Positions 43,090 through 53,472 are shown, counted from the first letter of the stretch. The stretch is 64,000 nt of DNA from Rouxiella chamberiensis (GCF_026967475.1 NZ_CP114058.1:558001-622000), one strand, 5' to 3'. Made by a program: numbers and translations. Notes: a model not told the origin generated them from the letters alone.

Positions 43090-44600
43090 GCGGGGGTTCC
43101 TCCGGTTGAATAATCTAAAAGGGTCTGCTCGTCGATATCGGCGGCGTCAAGCTCGGCGACAATGCGACCATCCCACAGCACCAAAATGCGGTCACACAAT
43201 CCGACCAGTTCGGCAAACTCGCCCGAGGCGTAAATAATGCCTTTTCCCTGCTGCGCCAGTCCGTCAATCAGCCGGAAAACGTCCTGTTTTGCCCGAATAT
43301 CCACGCCTTTGGTCGGTTCATCGAAAATCAGTACCCGACTTTCGCTGCGCAGCCATTTACCGATGGCGACCTTCTGCTGATTGCCGCCGGACAAGCGCGC
43401 CAGTTTTTGCAGCGGCCCGGAGGCACGAATGCCAAGGCGGGCAATGATCTCCCTTGCCCAGTTCAGCGAAGCCCGGCGATTAAAGATGCTCAAGGTCGAG
43501 AAGCTGTTGTCCGCCGCGACGCTGAGGTTCATCGGGATATCTTCCTCGATGAAAATCCCCTCTTTGCGCCGCTCTTCGGGCACCAAAGCCAAGCCTTGTT
43601 CCACGGAAAGATGCGGTTCACGCGGTTTCCAGGGCTTGCCGTACAGCGAACCCCGCGCAACCTGACTGGGCGACGCGCCGAACAGCGCCTTGCAAAGCTC
43701 CGTCTTGCCCGCGCCCGCCAGCCCGGCAATGCCTAAAATCTCGCCGCGATGTAGGCGAAGGCTGATGTCCCGCAGTTTGTCCTTGTCATGCAGTCCCTGA
43801 ATTTCCAGCAACGTTTCAGTGCTGTGCGGCGGACGGCGGGGCGGATAGATATCATTTATCTGATGACCAATCATCTTTTCGATGATGTGTTCGCTGGTCA
43901 GCCCCTGCATGCTGTCATCGCTGACCAGACGGCCATCGCGCAGCACGGTCATGCGATCGCAGATATCGCGCAACTCGTGAATACGATGCGAAATAAACAC
44001 TACAGCCATGCCTTCATCACGCAGGCGACGGACCAGCGCAAACAGGCGCTCGCTTTCCGCATGGTCGAGCGGGGCGGTAGGTTCATCGAGGATAAGAAAG
44101 CGGCATTTGTGCGACAGGGCGCGCGCCAGCAGGATCAGCTGTTTTTCGGCGAGGGTGCAGTTTTCGATGCGCTGCCGCAGATTGATATTAAGCCCCAGCT
44201 GCTCGGTAAGCGCCTGCGCCCTGGAATAAATCTTCGACCAGTCGAGCAGATGTCCGGGTTCTGAAAGGGCGTCGAGCATGATATTTTCGGCGACGTTCAG
44301 CGTCGGGATAAGCGCCACGTCGACTTCCTGCTGCACAAGATGGATCCCGTGTTCCCGCGCGTGATGCGGCTGGCTGATAGGAGCGGTTTTGCCATCGATT
44401 GCTATCTGGCCGCTGTAGTGATCATACGCGCCCGACAGCACCGCCATCAGCGTTGATTTACCGGCTCCGTTGGCACCGACCAGCGCATGTACGGCTCCGC
44501 CCTCGAGGGTGAAGTCGACCTGATGCAACGCAGAAAATCCACCGAAAGAGATAGAGATATTACGCATCTCCAGGCGCGAACGAGGCGGCTGAGAACTCAC
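43086..44600 (-). CDS. Sugar ABC ATP-binding protein, RbsA/MglA type
   Basis: 504 residues with two ABC cassettes typical of monosaccharide importers. Walker A is GANGAGKS (residues ~42-49), a second GLAGAGKT, signatures near LAEKQLILLARAL and LSGGNQQKVAIGKWL, and FDEPTKGVDI. It overlaps the permease gene and is first of this pair. The region upstream (44601-44863) has no binding-protein gene. Confidence 0.9.
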   Translation of the reverse strand: MSSQPPRSRLEMRNISISFGGFSALHQVDFTLEGGAVHALVGANGAGKSTLMAVLSGAYDHYSGQIAIDGKTAPISQPHHAREHGIHLVQQEVDVALIPTLNVAENIMLDALSEPGHLLDWSKIYSRAQALTEQLGLNINLRQRIENCTLAEKQLILLARALSHKCRFLILDEPTAPLDHAESERLFALVRRLRDEGMAVVFISHRIHELRDICDRMTVLRDGRLVSDDSMQGLTSEHIIEKMIGHQINDIYPPRRPPHSTETLLEIQGLHDKDKLRDISLRLHRGEILGIAGLAGAGKTELCKALFGASPSQVARGSLYGKPWKPREPHLSVEQGLALVPEERRKEGIFIEEDIPMNLSVAADNSFSTLSIFNRRASLNWAREIIARLGIRASGPLQKLARLSGGNQQKVAIGKWLRSESRVLIFDEPTKGVDIRAKQDVFRLIDGLAQQGKGIIYASGEFAELVGLCDRILVLWDGRIVAELDAADIDEQTLLDYSTGGTPA

Positions 44601-44863
44601 GGTGACGGACCCTTAGGTTTTAAAAAAGCATCAAGAAGTGAATAATTCAGCCACGTAATCATGACTGAAAAAATTAGGCAGAATTTTGTATCACAAGGCG
44701 CAAGCTTAGGAAAACGCTTATAAATTATAAGGTGGAACGAAAATGCATAAGAGGGGAGGGCCTCACCCTTTAGCTTCTCCTGCGACAGCCTGTACGTCAC
44801 TCAAGGCCTCAGTGAGCACAGGCTGTCGGGAGTAACACAGGGAACATTACAGACGCAGTAAAG
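44601..44863. other. Intergenic region puuB to sugar ABC genes
   Basis: No gene is visible. A GACAGCCTGT / ACAGGCTGTC hairpin at 44784-44827 lies downstream of puuB but lacks a T run, so it is only a weak terminator candidate. Confidence 0.4.
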
Positions 44864-46180
44864 TCATACCCCTAAACGATCCCGCAGCGAATAGTACGCC
44901 GCACCAAGCGCAGTAAAGGGAACCTGGAAGTTTCTGCCGCCGAGGAACGGCATATGGGGCAGACTGGCGAAAGCATCGAACCGCTCGGCGTCTCCGCGCA
45001 GCATTTCGGTAATCAGCTTGCCGCCGAGATGCGTGAGCGTGACCCCGTGGCCGCTGTCACCCTGCATGTAATAGATGTTGTCCTCCAGACGGCCGAACTG
45101 CGGCATGCGGGAGAGCGTCAGCAGGAAGTTGCCACTCCAGCGGTAATCAATCTTGATACCTTTTAACTGCGGGAAGGTCCGATAGAGTTTCGGCAGGATA
45201 ACGGCATCGATGCTCAAGGGATTCTTGCCGCCATAGTTTACACCGCCACCGTACAGCAGGCGGTTATCGGCAGTGAGCCGAAAGTAATCCAGCAGGTAAT
45301 TGCAGTCTTCAACGCAGTAGTTGTTGGCGATGAGCTCGCGGGCAGCCTGCTCTTCAAGCGGTGCGGTGGCGACGATTTGCGATCCGCAGGGCATGCTTAA
45401 CCGGCTCAGGCGCGGCATTAGCTTGTGGCCTAAATAGGCATTGCCGGCGAGAATCACGTAGCGGGCGCGCACCTGACCTTTACTGGTATGCACGCGGGCA
45501 GGATTGCCGTGATCGATTTGCGTCACTATCGAGTGTTCGAAGATTCTGCCGCCGTGATGACGAATGGCTTCGGCTTCGCCAAGGGCAAGATTGAGAGGAT
45601 GAATGTGGCCGCCGTTGCGGTCAAGCAGTCCGCCGACATAGCGCCGTGTGGCGATTTCCTGCTGGATCTCCTGCTGGTCGAGCAATTGCAAATCGGTGTG
45701 CCCGTAACGGTTCCACAGTAATCGCTGTTCGCGCAGTTTGCCAAGCTGCCGCTGGCTCAGTGCGGCAAAAACGCAGCCGGGACGATAATCGCAGTCTATG
45801 GCGTACTGTTCGATGCGCTGGCGAATGATAGAGGCGCCTTCGAACATCATGCTGCCGAGCATGTCGGCGGTGCGTGTGCCGTAGCGCTCTTCAATGACAT
45901 CGATGTCTCGGCTGTAGGAGTTGACAACCTGACCGCCGTTTCTGCCGCTGGCACCCCAACCCACGCGGTTGGCCTCCAGCACTACAACATCATAGCCCGC
46001 TTCGGTTAAAAACAGCGCGGAGGAGAGGCCGGTAAATCCCGCGCCGACGATACAGACATCGCAGTCGATAGATTCGGTGAGTTGCGGCCAGGGTTCAACC
46101 GTATTTGCCGTGTCGGCATAGTAACTTTCAACGTGTGCAAGACCATCAACAGCAAAAATGCTTCGCGTGTGAGCATCCAT
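44864..46180 (-). CDS. puuB: Gamma-glutamylputrescine oxidase PuuB
   Basis: 438 residues. The DAO-type FAD motif CIVGAGFTGLSSALF lies at residues ~44-58, with a C-terminal substrate domain (GDSGHGVTLTHLGG). PuuB oxidises gamma-glutamylputrescine to the aldehyde in the Puu pathway. It is the last gene of puuD-puuR-puuB on the minus strand. The length matches E. coli (426) plus a slightly longer N-terminus. Confidence 0.93.
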   Translation of the reverse strand: MDAHTRSIFAVDGLAHVESYYADTANTVEPWPQLTESIDCDVCIVGAGFTGLSSALFLTEAGYDVVVLEANRVGWGASGRNGGQVVNSYSRDIDVIEERYGTRTADMLGSMMFEGASIIRQRIEQYAIDCDYRPGCVFAALSQRQLGKLREQRLLWNRYGHTDLQLLDQQEIQQEIATRRYVGGLLDRNGGHIHPLNLALGEAEAIRHHGGRIFEHSIVTQIDHGNPARVHTSKGQVRARYVILAGNAYLGHKLMPRLSRLSMPCGSQIVATAPLEEQAARELIANNYCVEDCNYLLDYFRLTADNRLLYGGGVNYGGKNPLSIDAVILPKLYRTFPQLKGIKIDYRWSGNFLLTLSRMPQFGRLEDNIYYMQGDSGHGVTLTHLGGKLITEMLRGDAERFDAFASLPHMPFLGGRNFQVPFTALGAAYYSLRDRLGV

Positions 46181-46238
46181 GATGACTTCCTTCTTCAGGC
46201 CCCCGTTCCTGTCAATCGGTCGACACGAAAAGAAGAGA

Positions 46239-46794
46239 TTAAAGGGTTGGACTGTGTGCGCTGACGATGCGGCAGACCCGCGTAGACTGATTGCTGAAGC
46301 TGTGCGGAACTGCCGAATTTATGATGTAACTCTGGCCTGCCCGCAGCGGATAGCGCTGGCCATCGATTGTTAACACGATTTCCCCTTCGAGCAGGGTGCC
46401 CACCTCCTTGCACTGGTGCTTCATCTTTTCACTGATGCGGCTGCCGGGCTGATAGGCTTCCAGCAGCATCACCGTGGAATTTTGCGGCGTGTCGTGGCTT
46501 AACATCTTCATGGACACGCCGCTTTTGCCAATTTCCAGCAGATGATCGGCGTTGAACACGATGCGCGGCTCGCTTTCCGCCTCTTTTTCGGTAAAGAATT
46601 CGGAAAGCGACAGGCCATAGACACGTAAAAGTTTCTGCAAGGTGCTCACCGCAGGACTGACCTTGTCCTGGTTCGATAGTGCTGATGGCGCTATGAGTCA
46701 GACCGGAAAGCTCGGCGGCCTTGCGCTGCGACATGCCGAGATGCTGGCGAATGGCCGACAGTCTGCGCCCCGGCGCCAACTCCGCCGTGCTCAT
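46239..46794 (-). pseudogene. puuR: Repressor PuuR, frameshifted once
   Basis: The first frame (from 46794) gives the helix-turn-helix GRRLSAIRQHLGMSQRKAAEL and AISTIE. The second gives STLQKLLRVYGLSLSEFF and the cupin domain (SAVPHSFSN). At 46670-46671 the plus strand reads CCTGGTTCG; CCTGTTCG restores IEQDKVSPAVSTLQK. The repaired length is 184 (E. coli 185). PuuR represses the puu genes and is released by putrescine. It overlaps puuD by one base (TAATG). Confidence 0.9.
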
Positions 46795-47633
46795 TAACTT
46801 TCACCTCCGTGGAAAATTTCGTGGCGCGTTCGACAGGCGCTGATAAAGGCGTCGAACAGCTGTTTGGAAACCGGATCGGTCAGGCTGTGCCATTCGGGGT
46901 GCCACTGCACGCCCAGGGCAAAGGGGTGATTACGTACGCTGACCGCCTCGACCAGATTATCGGGGGCCACGGCTTCGACCGTGAGCGTCGGCCCCAGACG
47001 TTTTGCGCCCTGACCGTGCAGCGAATTGACCTGAAAATTCCGGTATTCGGGCAGCAGTTCGGCAAGCAGACCGCCGGGCGCAATCTCGACCGGATGCACC
47101 AAATCGTATTGATTGTCGTGCGGCAGCGACGTGTCTTCGCGGTGATCCATATAACCCGGTTGATCCTGCACTTTGCGATAAAGCGCGCCGCCGGTGGCAA
47201 CCACGAGTTCCTGCATTCCGCGGCAGGCAGCAAACAGGGGGATCCCTTTCTCGAGCGTGGCGTTGATAAGCGCGAGACTGAGTTTGTCGCGACCGGGATC
47301 GGCCAGCTCTTCAATGCCGTCTTCGCCATAATGATGCGGTTCGATATTGCTCGGACTGCCGGTAAGAAAGATGCCGTCAAGGCGCGACAGCACGCTTTCG
47401 ATAGCGCCTTCCCGCGAAGCAAGTTCGTGGGGCAGGGCGACTGGTAACCCGTTGGCGTTGAAAATGGCATCGAGATATTTCTCGTGCACGGTCAGCGCCG
47501 GATTCTGGTCGATTGTGTTTTCGCACATCACCACGCCGATAATGGGCCGATAGGCCGAGTCGCTGACGTAGAGTGAGTGAAGGGGTTCCGCGATGGGATC
47601 TGCGGTGTCGATTGTGGAAGAAATATTGTCCAT
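46794..47633 (-). CDS. puuD: Gamma-glutamyl-GABA hydrolase PuuD
   Basis: 279 residues of the class I glutamine amidotransferase fold. The nucleophile Cys is in FAACRGMQEL and the catalytic His in GVQWHPEWHS. It releases GABA from gamma-glutamyl-GABA. It is about 25 residues longer at the N-terminus than E. coli PuuD. It is first of puuD-R-B, divergent from puuA. Confidence 0.92.
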   Translation of the reverse strand: MDNISSTIDTADPIAEPLHSLYVSDSAYRPIIGVVMCENTIDQNPALTVHEKYLDAIFNANGLPVALPHELASREGAIESVLSRLDGIFLTGSPSNIEPHHYGEDGIEELADPGRDKLSLALINATLEKGIPLFAACRGMQELVVATGGALYRKVQDQPGYMDHREDTSLPHDNQYDLVHPVEIAPGGLLAELLPEYRNFQVNSLHGQGAKRLGPTLTVEAVAPDNLVEAVSVRNHPFALGVQWHPEWHSLTDPVSKQLFDAFISACRTRHEIFHGGES

Positions 47634-48021
47634 TTTACCGCCTCTTTGAGTTGATTAAAATGTTCACAGCCCTCCCATTGCACCGCGTTGGTTCAATAAA
47701 AGTGACCTCGCGTGTTCAATATTTTATCAATCTAACAGGGCGTCGGTGATTTTTCAAACACGTATGTAAATGGTTTGTGACTATTGCAAAGCGTTTGTGA
47801 TAACGCTATGGTTTTCAGTGTGGGCTATTTAATGAACGATAAAAGGTCTATATTTATAGTGTTTTTACAGGTAGGCAGAGAAGCGAGACACTCTTTTTAC
47901 TTTCATTCAGGCACCTTTAATGACGGGAATTAAGCAATTGAATAGAGCGAATTAACCTTGGCGTGCATTACCATAAGGGTAATGCGACAGACGCCAGTAA
48001 CACGCAAACGGCGGAAATCCT
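47634..48021. promoter_or_regulatory. Divergent puuD/puuA control region with PuuR-like operators
   Basis: TGTTCAATATTTTAT at 47713-47727 matches the reverse complement of the E. coli PuuR box at 13 of 15 positions. A second AAT-GAAC element (TTTAATGAACGATAAAA, about 47828-47844) and AAAATGTTCA at 47657-47666 are partial copies. The layout suggests both directions are controlled by PuuR. It contains no gene. Confidence 0.68.
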
Positions 48022-49455
48022 ATGCAAGCAATCGACCTGATTACTCAAGATCTCGAAGTTGACAGCTTCGCCATCCCCGGCGAAGAAACGCGAAGTAGCG
48101 CGTTCCAGGATGAAGTTACTCAGTACCTGGAGCGTCAACCTTTAACGCAGCACGTAGATGTCCTTCTCACCGATTTAAACGGCAGTTTCCGCGGTAAACG
48201 CATTCCTCTCTCGGCACTTCGCAAAATCGAAAAAGGCTGTTATTTCCCGGCCTCCGTGTTTGCCATGGATATTCTCGGCAATGTCGTCGAAGAAGCCGGT
48301 CTGGGTCAGGAGTTGGGCGAACCCGATCGCATCTGTCTTCCCGTTCCCGGCACCTTGACTCCCTCTGCCGCCGACCCTGAACATATCGGGCAACTTCTGT
48401 TGACCATGCTTGACGAAGATGGTACTCCCTTTGACGTTGAACCCCGCAATGTGCTGAATCACATCTGGCAAACATTGCGCCAGCGAGGATTATTCCCGGT
48501 GGTAGCGGTAGAGTTGGAGTTTTATCTGCTCGACAGGCAGCGTGACGCCGATGGCGCATTGCAACCTCCCTGCACGCCGGGTACGCAGGAACGCAATATT
48601 CAAAATCAATGCTATTCACTCGACAATCTCGACCATTTTGCTGACGTTCTCAGCGATATTGACCGACTGGCCCACATTCAGGGACTGCCCGCCGACGGCG
48701 CGGTGGCGGAATCTTCGCCCGGTCAATTTGAAATCAATCTGCATCACACAGACAACATTCTTGCCGCCTGCGACCATGCGTTGACGTTAAAACGCCTGGT
48801 CCGGCTGGTGGCCGAAAATCACGACATGGACGCCACGTTCATGGCGAAACCGTATGATGAATACGCCGGAAGCGGCATGCACATTCACGTCAGCATGCTC
48901 GACGACAACGGCAAGAACCTGTTTTCCAATGCACAGGGCGAAGACTCCGCGCTGATGAAACGCGCACTGGCCGGAATGATTGCGCTGATGCCTGCCTCGA
49001 TGGCGGTGCTCGCGCCGAACATCAACGCCTATCGCCGCTTCCAGCCGGGCATGTACGTGCCGGTACAGGCATCCTGGGGTCACAACAACCGGACGGTTGC
49101 GCTGCGTGTGCCGTGCAGCGATGCCAAAAATCATCGCGTCGAATACCGCGTGGCCGGTGCCGATGCCAATCCTTATTTAGTCGTCGCGGCCGTATTGGCG
49201 GGCGTATTGCACGGGCTGGACAATATTTTGCCGCTGCCGGAACCCGTTACCGGCAATGGTCTCGAACAGGAAGGGATCCCGTTACCGATTCGTCAAAGCG
49301 ATGCGTTATATGAATTTGAACAGCAAAACGATCTGCAAAAATATCTGGGCCGACGGTTCAGCCGCGTTTATCACAGTTGTAAATCCGATGAACTATTGCA
49401 GTTTGAACGTCGCGTAACCGAAACCGAAATTGACTGGATGCTAAGAAACGCCTGA
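48022..49455 (+). CDS. puuA: Glutamate-putrescine ligase PuuA
   Basis: 477 residues with the glutamine-synthetase catalytic fold (VAVELEFYLLDR, GSGMHIHVSM, NRTVALRVPC). It joins glutamate to putrescine with ATP, the first step of the Puu pathway. The length and motifs match PuuA rather than true glutamine synthetase. It is followed by a terminator and, 500 bases on, by plaP. Confidence 0.93.
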   Translation: MQAIDLITQDLEVDSFAIPGEETRSSAFQDEVTQYLERQPLTQHVDVLLTDLNGSFRGKRIPLSALRKIEKGCYFPASVFAMDILGNVVEEAGLGQELGEPDRICLPVPGTLTPSAADPEHIGQLLLTMLDEDGTPFDVEPRNVLNHIWQTLRQRGLFPVVAVELEFYLLDRQRDADGALQPPCTPGTQERNIQNQCYSLDNLDHFADVLSDIDRLAHIQGLPADGAVAESSPGQFEINLHHTDNILAACDHALTLKRLVRLVAENHDMDATFMAKPYDEYAGSGMHIHVSMLDDNGKNLFSNAQGEDSALMKRALAGMIALMPASMAVLAPNINAYRRFQPGMYVPVQASWGHNNRTVALRVPCSDAKNHRVEYRVAGADANPYLVVAAVLAGVLHGLDNILPLPEPVTGNGLEQEGIPLPIRQSDALYEFEQQNDLQKYLGRRFSRVYHSCKSDELLQFERRVTETEIDWMLRNA

Positions 49456-49610
49456 TTTATAAGGTTTAGTTTATAATTTCACGATAATGGCCTTGCGCAT
49501 CGACTCTTTATTAAGCGTAGTGTCTATCGAAGCGATAGAAATAAATTATCGAGTTTATGCCGCTATATCTTGTCATATGGCTTCAACTTGGTGCAAAATA
49601 GCGCCCATGC

Positions 49611-49647
49611 AAAATAACCGACGCCTAAACGCGCCGGTTATTTTTTT
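49611..49647 (+). terminator. Terminator of puuA
   Basis: AATAACCG and CGGTTATT pair across a 14-base interior and are followed by a long T run. Confidence 0.85.
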
Positions 49648-49758
49648 GCATGGTTTTTTACACTAATTCAACAGAGGCCGGACCTAGATCCGGATAGATA
49701 ACCAGATTTCGTGTTCGACCCCAAATAAATAACGGTCGACACTATGAGGAAATGTAAG

Positions 49759-49965
49759 ATGGGGCAATTTTTCACACCTATACCGGACCCTTCCGGTGTT
49801 GCTTTCACTTGTGCGCCACTCCCGGCCACCTTTGCGTCACTCATCCACGACGTGAAGATCAATCCCCCATTTTTATCATCGAGTCGCGCTACGCGAAGGT
49901 CATCACCTGCCAGCTTGCTTAATCAGAATGTAGCCGGTAAGGGGAGCCTGAATCATGTCGCATAA
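49759..49965 (+). CDS. Possible leader ORF overlapping the plaP start
   Basis: A 68-codon frame (start at 49759, or 49744) has AGGA nine bases before the ATG and overlaps the first codons of plaP by 11 bases. It encodes [20 protein letters not shown], with no known family. An ACCGGA/TCCGGT hairpin lies within it. It could be a regulatory leader for the putrescine importer, or just chance; the overlap and ribosome site are what make it worth recording. Confidence 0.3.
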   Translation: MGQFFTPIPDPSGVAFTCAPLPATFASLIHDVKINPPFLSSSRATRRSSPASLLNQNVAGKGSLNHVA

Positions 49966-51328
49966 TCACTCTGCCACCATTGCTGCTGCGCCACCGCGCA
50001 TCAAACTTCGTCGTACCCTGACGCTGGTTCAGGTAGTGATGATGGGCCTTGCCTATCTGCAACCGATGACCATTTTCGATACCTTCGGCATCGTGACCGG
50101 TCTGACCGACGGCCATGTCGCCACCGCCTATCTGTTCGCGCTGGTTGCCGTGCTGTTTACTGCCGTGAGCTACGGCAAGCTGGTTAAACGCTTCCCGTCT
50201 GCGGGTTCTGCCTACACCTACGCTCAAAAAGCCATCAGCCCGCACGTCGGCTTTATGGTGGGTTGGTCGTCCCTGCTTGATTATCTGTTTATGCCGATGA
50301 TCAACATCCTGCTGGCCAAAATCTACCTTGAAGCCATTTTCCCGGGCTTCCCGTCGTGGATCTGGGTGGTGGCGCTGGTCGGCCTGATGACCGCCTTCAA
50401 CCTGCGCGGCATCAAGCTCGTCGCCAACATGAACAGCGTGGTGGTCGTGGTGCAGGTTGCCATTATGGCCCTGATCGTCGGCCTGCTGATTTACGGTGTC
50501 TATCACGGTGAAGGCACGGGTACGCTGGTGAGCTCCAAGCCATTCTGGTCCGAGAACGCCCATACCGTGCCGATGATTACGGGGGCCACAATATTGTGCT
50601 TCTCGTTCCTGGGCTTCGACGGCATCAGTTCACTGTCGGAAGAGACGCCGAATGCGGATAAAGTCATTCCACGCGCGATTTTCCTGACTGCGCTGATTGG
50701 CGGCATTATCTTTGTTGTGGTGTCCTACTTCCTGCAACTGTATTTCCCGACTATCGCGCGCTTCCACGATCCGGACGCGTCACAGCCGGAAATCATGCTG
50801 TTCGTGGGCGGTAAGCTGTTCCAGTTCATCATTCTGTGCTTCTCCTGTGTGACCGTTCTGGCATCCGGAATGGCTGCGCATGCGGGCGTTTCACGTCTGC
50901 TGTACGTGATGGGACGCGATGGCGTATTCCCGGAGAAAATCTTCGGTTTCGTGCATCCCACCTGGCGTACCCCGGCGTTCAACGTAGTGCTGGTCGGTGT
51001 CGTTGCGATGTCTGCCATCAGCTTTGATCTGGTTACCGCAACGGCGCTTATCAACTTTGGTGCGCTGGTTGCCTTTACCTTCGTCAACCTGGCCGTTATC
51101 TCGCAGTTCTACATCCGCGAGAAACGCAACCGTACCGTCAGTGATCATATTCATTATCTGATCCTGCCGGTCATCGGTGCGTTGACCGTGGGCGCGTTGT
51201 GGCTGAATCTCGAAGCCAGCTCAATGACGCTGGGTCTGGTGTGGGGCGCGATTGGTCTGGCCTATCTGGCGTATATCACGCGTCTGTTCCGTCAGGCTCC
51301 GCCGCAGATGAACGAAGACGTAGACTAG
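49955..51328 (+). CDS. plaP: Putrescine importer PlaP
   Basis: 457 residues, twelve membrane segments, APC superfamily, aligned with E. coli PlaP (YeeF) throughout ([39 protein letters not shown]). PlaP is a low-affinity putrescine:H+ symporter. Its place beside puuA suggests it supplies the Puu pathway here, since no puuP is visible. It converges on sbcB, with a shared terminator. Confidence 0.93.
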   Translation: MSHNHSATIAAAPPRIKLRRTLTLVQVVMMGLAYLQPMTIFDTFGIVTGLTDGHVATAYLFALVAVLFTAVSYGKLVKRFPSAGSAYTYAQKAISPHVGFMVGWSSLLDYLFMPMINILLAKIYLEAIFPGFPSWIWVVALVGLMTAFNLRGIKLVANMNSVVVVVQVAIMALIVGLLIYGVYHGEGTGTLVSSKPFWSENAHTVPMITGATILCFSFLGFDGISSLSEETPNADKVIPRAIFLTALIGGIIFVVVSYFLQLYFPTIARFHDPDASQPEIMLFVGGKLFQFIILCFSCVTVLASGMAAHAGVSRLLYVMGRDGVFPEKIFGFVHPTWRTPAFNVVLVGVVAMSAISFDLVTATALINFGALVAFTFVNLAVISQFYIREKRNRTVSDHIHYLILPVIGALTVGALWLNLEASSMTLGLVWGAIGLAYLAYITRLFRQAPPQMNEDVD

Positions 51329-51346
51329 ATTCTCTGCTGATCTGGT

Positions 51347-51380
51347 ACAAAAAGGGACTCAATCGAGTCCCTTTTTGCTT
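51347..51380. terminator. Bidirectional terminator between plaP and sbcB
   Basis: AAAAAGGGACTC pairs with GAGTCCCTTTTT around AATC. Confidence 0.9.
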
Positions 51381-51406
51381 TTATACGCCGCGATAACGTG
51401 TCGCTA

Positions 51407-52837
51407 TCAGCCGACCAGTTTCTTGCCGTAATCAAACAGCGCCTTGAGCAAGGCAGTTTTTTCGGCGTCTTCTTCATGCAGGTTATAGAGCGATTCAAGC
51501 TGCAATACGTAATCCTGCACCTGCTCCGTAGTCAAAGATTCCTGACGATGCACCCGCCAGCGCTGCTGCTCTGCGTCAGTCAACGTTTGCGGATAGTTGC
51601 GCGCGCGGAAGCGGAAAAGCAGTTCTTCAAGACGCGAGTCCTGGAAACGCAGGTCCAGCGCGGCGAGGTTTTCCGGCGCGGTTTGCTGGATGATGCGCAT
51701 GGTGGCGCGATCCGCATCGCCAAAAAAGCCGTCGTACAGGCGCGCATCCACGTTCTGCGAGGCGACGAAAGGCTCCGCTTCGGCAAACAGCGCGACCACT
51801 TTTTCACGAATCTGCGTGTTTTGGCGCAGGATTTGCAAATTTTCCAGACAGCGCGCGCGGTCAATGTCCAGCCGCTCGGCGTTTTCGGGCAGCAGCGTTT
51901 TGGCCGGGGCCAGTATCGGGCATTTGTTGATATGAACCAGCTTAATCGGCAGCGGTGACTCGCCGGGCGCGAGAGAGTCGCGACGGCTATAGAGGCGCTC
52001 GCGCATCTGGTCGGCATCCAGTTCCAGCAGTGGGGTCATATCTCCCGCCAAATCACACATGATGACCGCGTTTTTATTGTCCGGATGCCACGCCAGAGGC
52101 GCGACCCAACTGGTATTGCCACGCGCTGCGCCAAACATGCCGGAGACGTGCACCAGCGGCGACATGGCGGGAATATCGATAAGCGTATTAATCTTGTTTT
52201 TGCCACGATGGCTGAGCAAATAATCAAACAGTCGCGGTTGCGCCTGTTTCACCTGCTTTGCCATCGCGATAGTGGCATAAACGTCAGACATCGCGTCGTG
52301 CGCGTTTTCGTGCGCGATACCGTTCGCCTGAGTCAAATGCTCAAGGCGGAAGCTCGGAAAGCCTTCCTCGTTTTCCGGCCAGTTGATGCCCTCGGGACGC
52401 AGCGCATAGCAGGCACGCATAACATCCAGCAGATCCCAGCGGGAATTGCCGTTTTGCCAGCTGTAGGCGTAGGGATCAAAGAAGTTACGATAAAAGATAT
52501 TGCGGCTGACTTCGTCATCGAAACGGATGTTGTTGTAGCCCACAATGCAGGTGCCGGGCACGCTGAAGGCGTCGTGGATTTTGGCGGCGAACTCGTTTTC
52601 GCACAATCCTTTCGACAGCGCCAGTTGCGGCGTGATACCGGTTATCATCACGGCTTCGGGCTGCGGTAAATAGTCATCCGAAGGGCGGCAGTAGATGACC
52701 AGAGGTTCTTCAATGATATTGAAATCAGCATCGGTGCGCACACCCGCAAACTGCGCAGGACGGTCAAGCGCAGGGTGCTTTCCGAATGTCTCATAATCGT
52801 GGAAGTAGAAAGTAGGTTGTACGGGTTTGTCTGACAT
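51407..52837 (-). CDS. sbcB: Exodeoxyribonuclease I (SbcB)
   Basis: 476 residues with DnaQ-type exonuclease motifs: FHDYETFGKHPALDR (Asp and Glu of motif I), then GYNNIRFDDEV and AHDAMSDVYAT. The C-terminal exonuclease I domain is present. It degrades single-stranded DNA 3' to 5' and interacts with SSB. The length matches E. coli (475). Confidence 0.96.
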   Translation of the reverse strand: MSDKPVQPTFYFHDYETFGKHPALDRPAQFAGVRTDADFNIIEEPLVIYCRPSDDYLPQPEAVMITGITPQLALSKGLCENEFAAKIHDAFSVPGTCIVGYNNIRFDDEVSRNIFYRNFFDPYAYSWQNGNSRWDLLDVMRACYALRPEGINWPENEEGFPSFRLEHLTQANGIAHENAHDAMSDVYATIAMAKQVKQAQPRLFDYLLSHRGKNKINTLIDIPAMSPLVHVSGMFGAARGNTSWVAPLAWHPDNKNAVIMCDLAGDMTPLLELDADQMRERLYSRRDSLAPGESPLPIKLVHINKCPILAPAKTLLPENAERLDIDRARCLENLQILRQNTQIREKVVALFAEAEPFVASQNVDARLYDGFFGDADRATMRIIQQTAPENLAALDLRFQDSRLEELLFRFRARNYPQTLTDAEQQRWRVHRQESLTTEQVQDYVLQLESLYNLHEEDAEKTALLKALFDYGKKLVG

Positions 52838-53049
52838 TGCTTTATTGCGCCTGTATTTGTGTGTATTGTTCCATTCAAACCAACAAGTTAACTACATTCT
52901 TCGTCTTATCCCTTCTTATGAATCATAAATAAAACTAAGCTAGTCAAGTTGTTCAATGGTACACATTGGGTACAAAATTAACTTTTCCCTGTGTACAGAA
53001 TATATCTTGGCTTTGATTACGTTCACTTCATCGCAAGCCATACATAGGG

Positions 53050-53472
53050 AGCCCAGAGCTTTCTGAGGGTGATGAGCTAGGTGTAAGGATATCATCTCTC
53101 GGCGCAATGACCTTCCAATTTCGTTACCGCTGGGAGGGCAAAGTTCAGCGCATATCTCTTGGGAAATATCCCCCCAATGGGACTAAAAGATGCCGAGCCC
53201 TTTTTGGCAAACTCTGCCAACTCTATGACAAGGGAAATAATCCCCTGATACACTTTGATGTAAACACACATCCTCTGAACTGACTGTAGGCGAATACCTG
53301 GAGCATTGGATGGAATGTTATGTACGCACTCAGTTGCGTACAAACACTGTCAATCTGTACGATGCCTTTGTAATCAAGAACATGAAAGATGTGTTCAAAG
53401 GTCGATCGGTAAGCTCAATTTCAGTGAAAGACTGGATCAGCTTTTCGGTGCTCAGGAGAAAGAAGGTCAATA
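53050..53472 (+). pseudogene. Tyrosine integrase remnant (DUF4102/arm-binding region and start of core)
   Basis: The plus strand encodes LGVRISSLGAMTFQFRYRWE and KVQRISLGKYP, typical of the arm-binding domain, then, in another frame, TVGEYLEHWMECYVRTQLRT and SVSSISVKDW, typical of the next SAM-like domain. Several frame changes and the missing catalytic domain show a decayed integrase of a lambdoid or P22-like prophage. It lies just past sbcB and marks one side of the prophage scar. Confidence 0.75.

Noticed and set aside
44784..44827. Long hairpin as a puuB terminator
   Set aside because: The stem is good but no T run follows on the minus strand.
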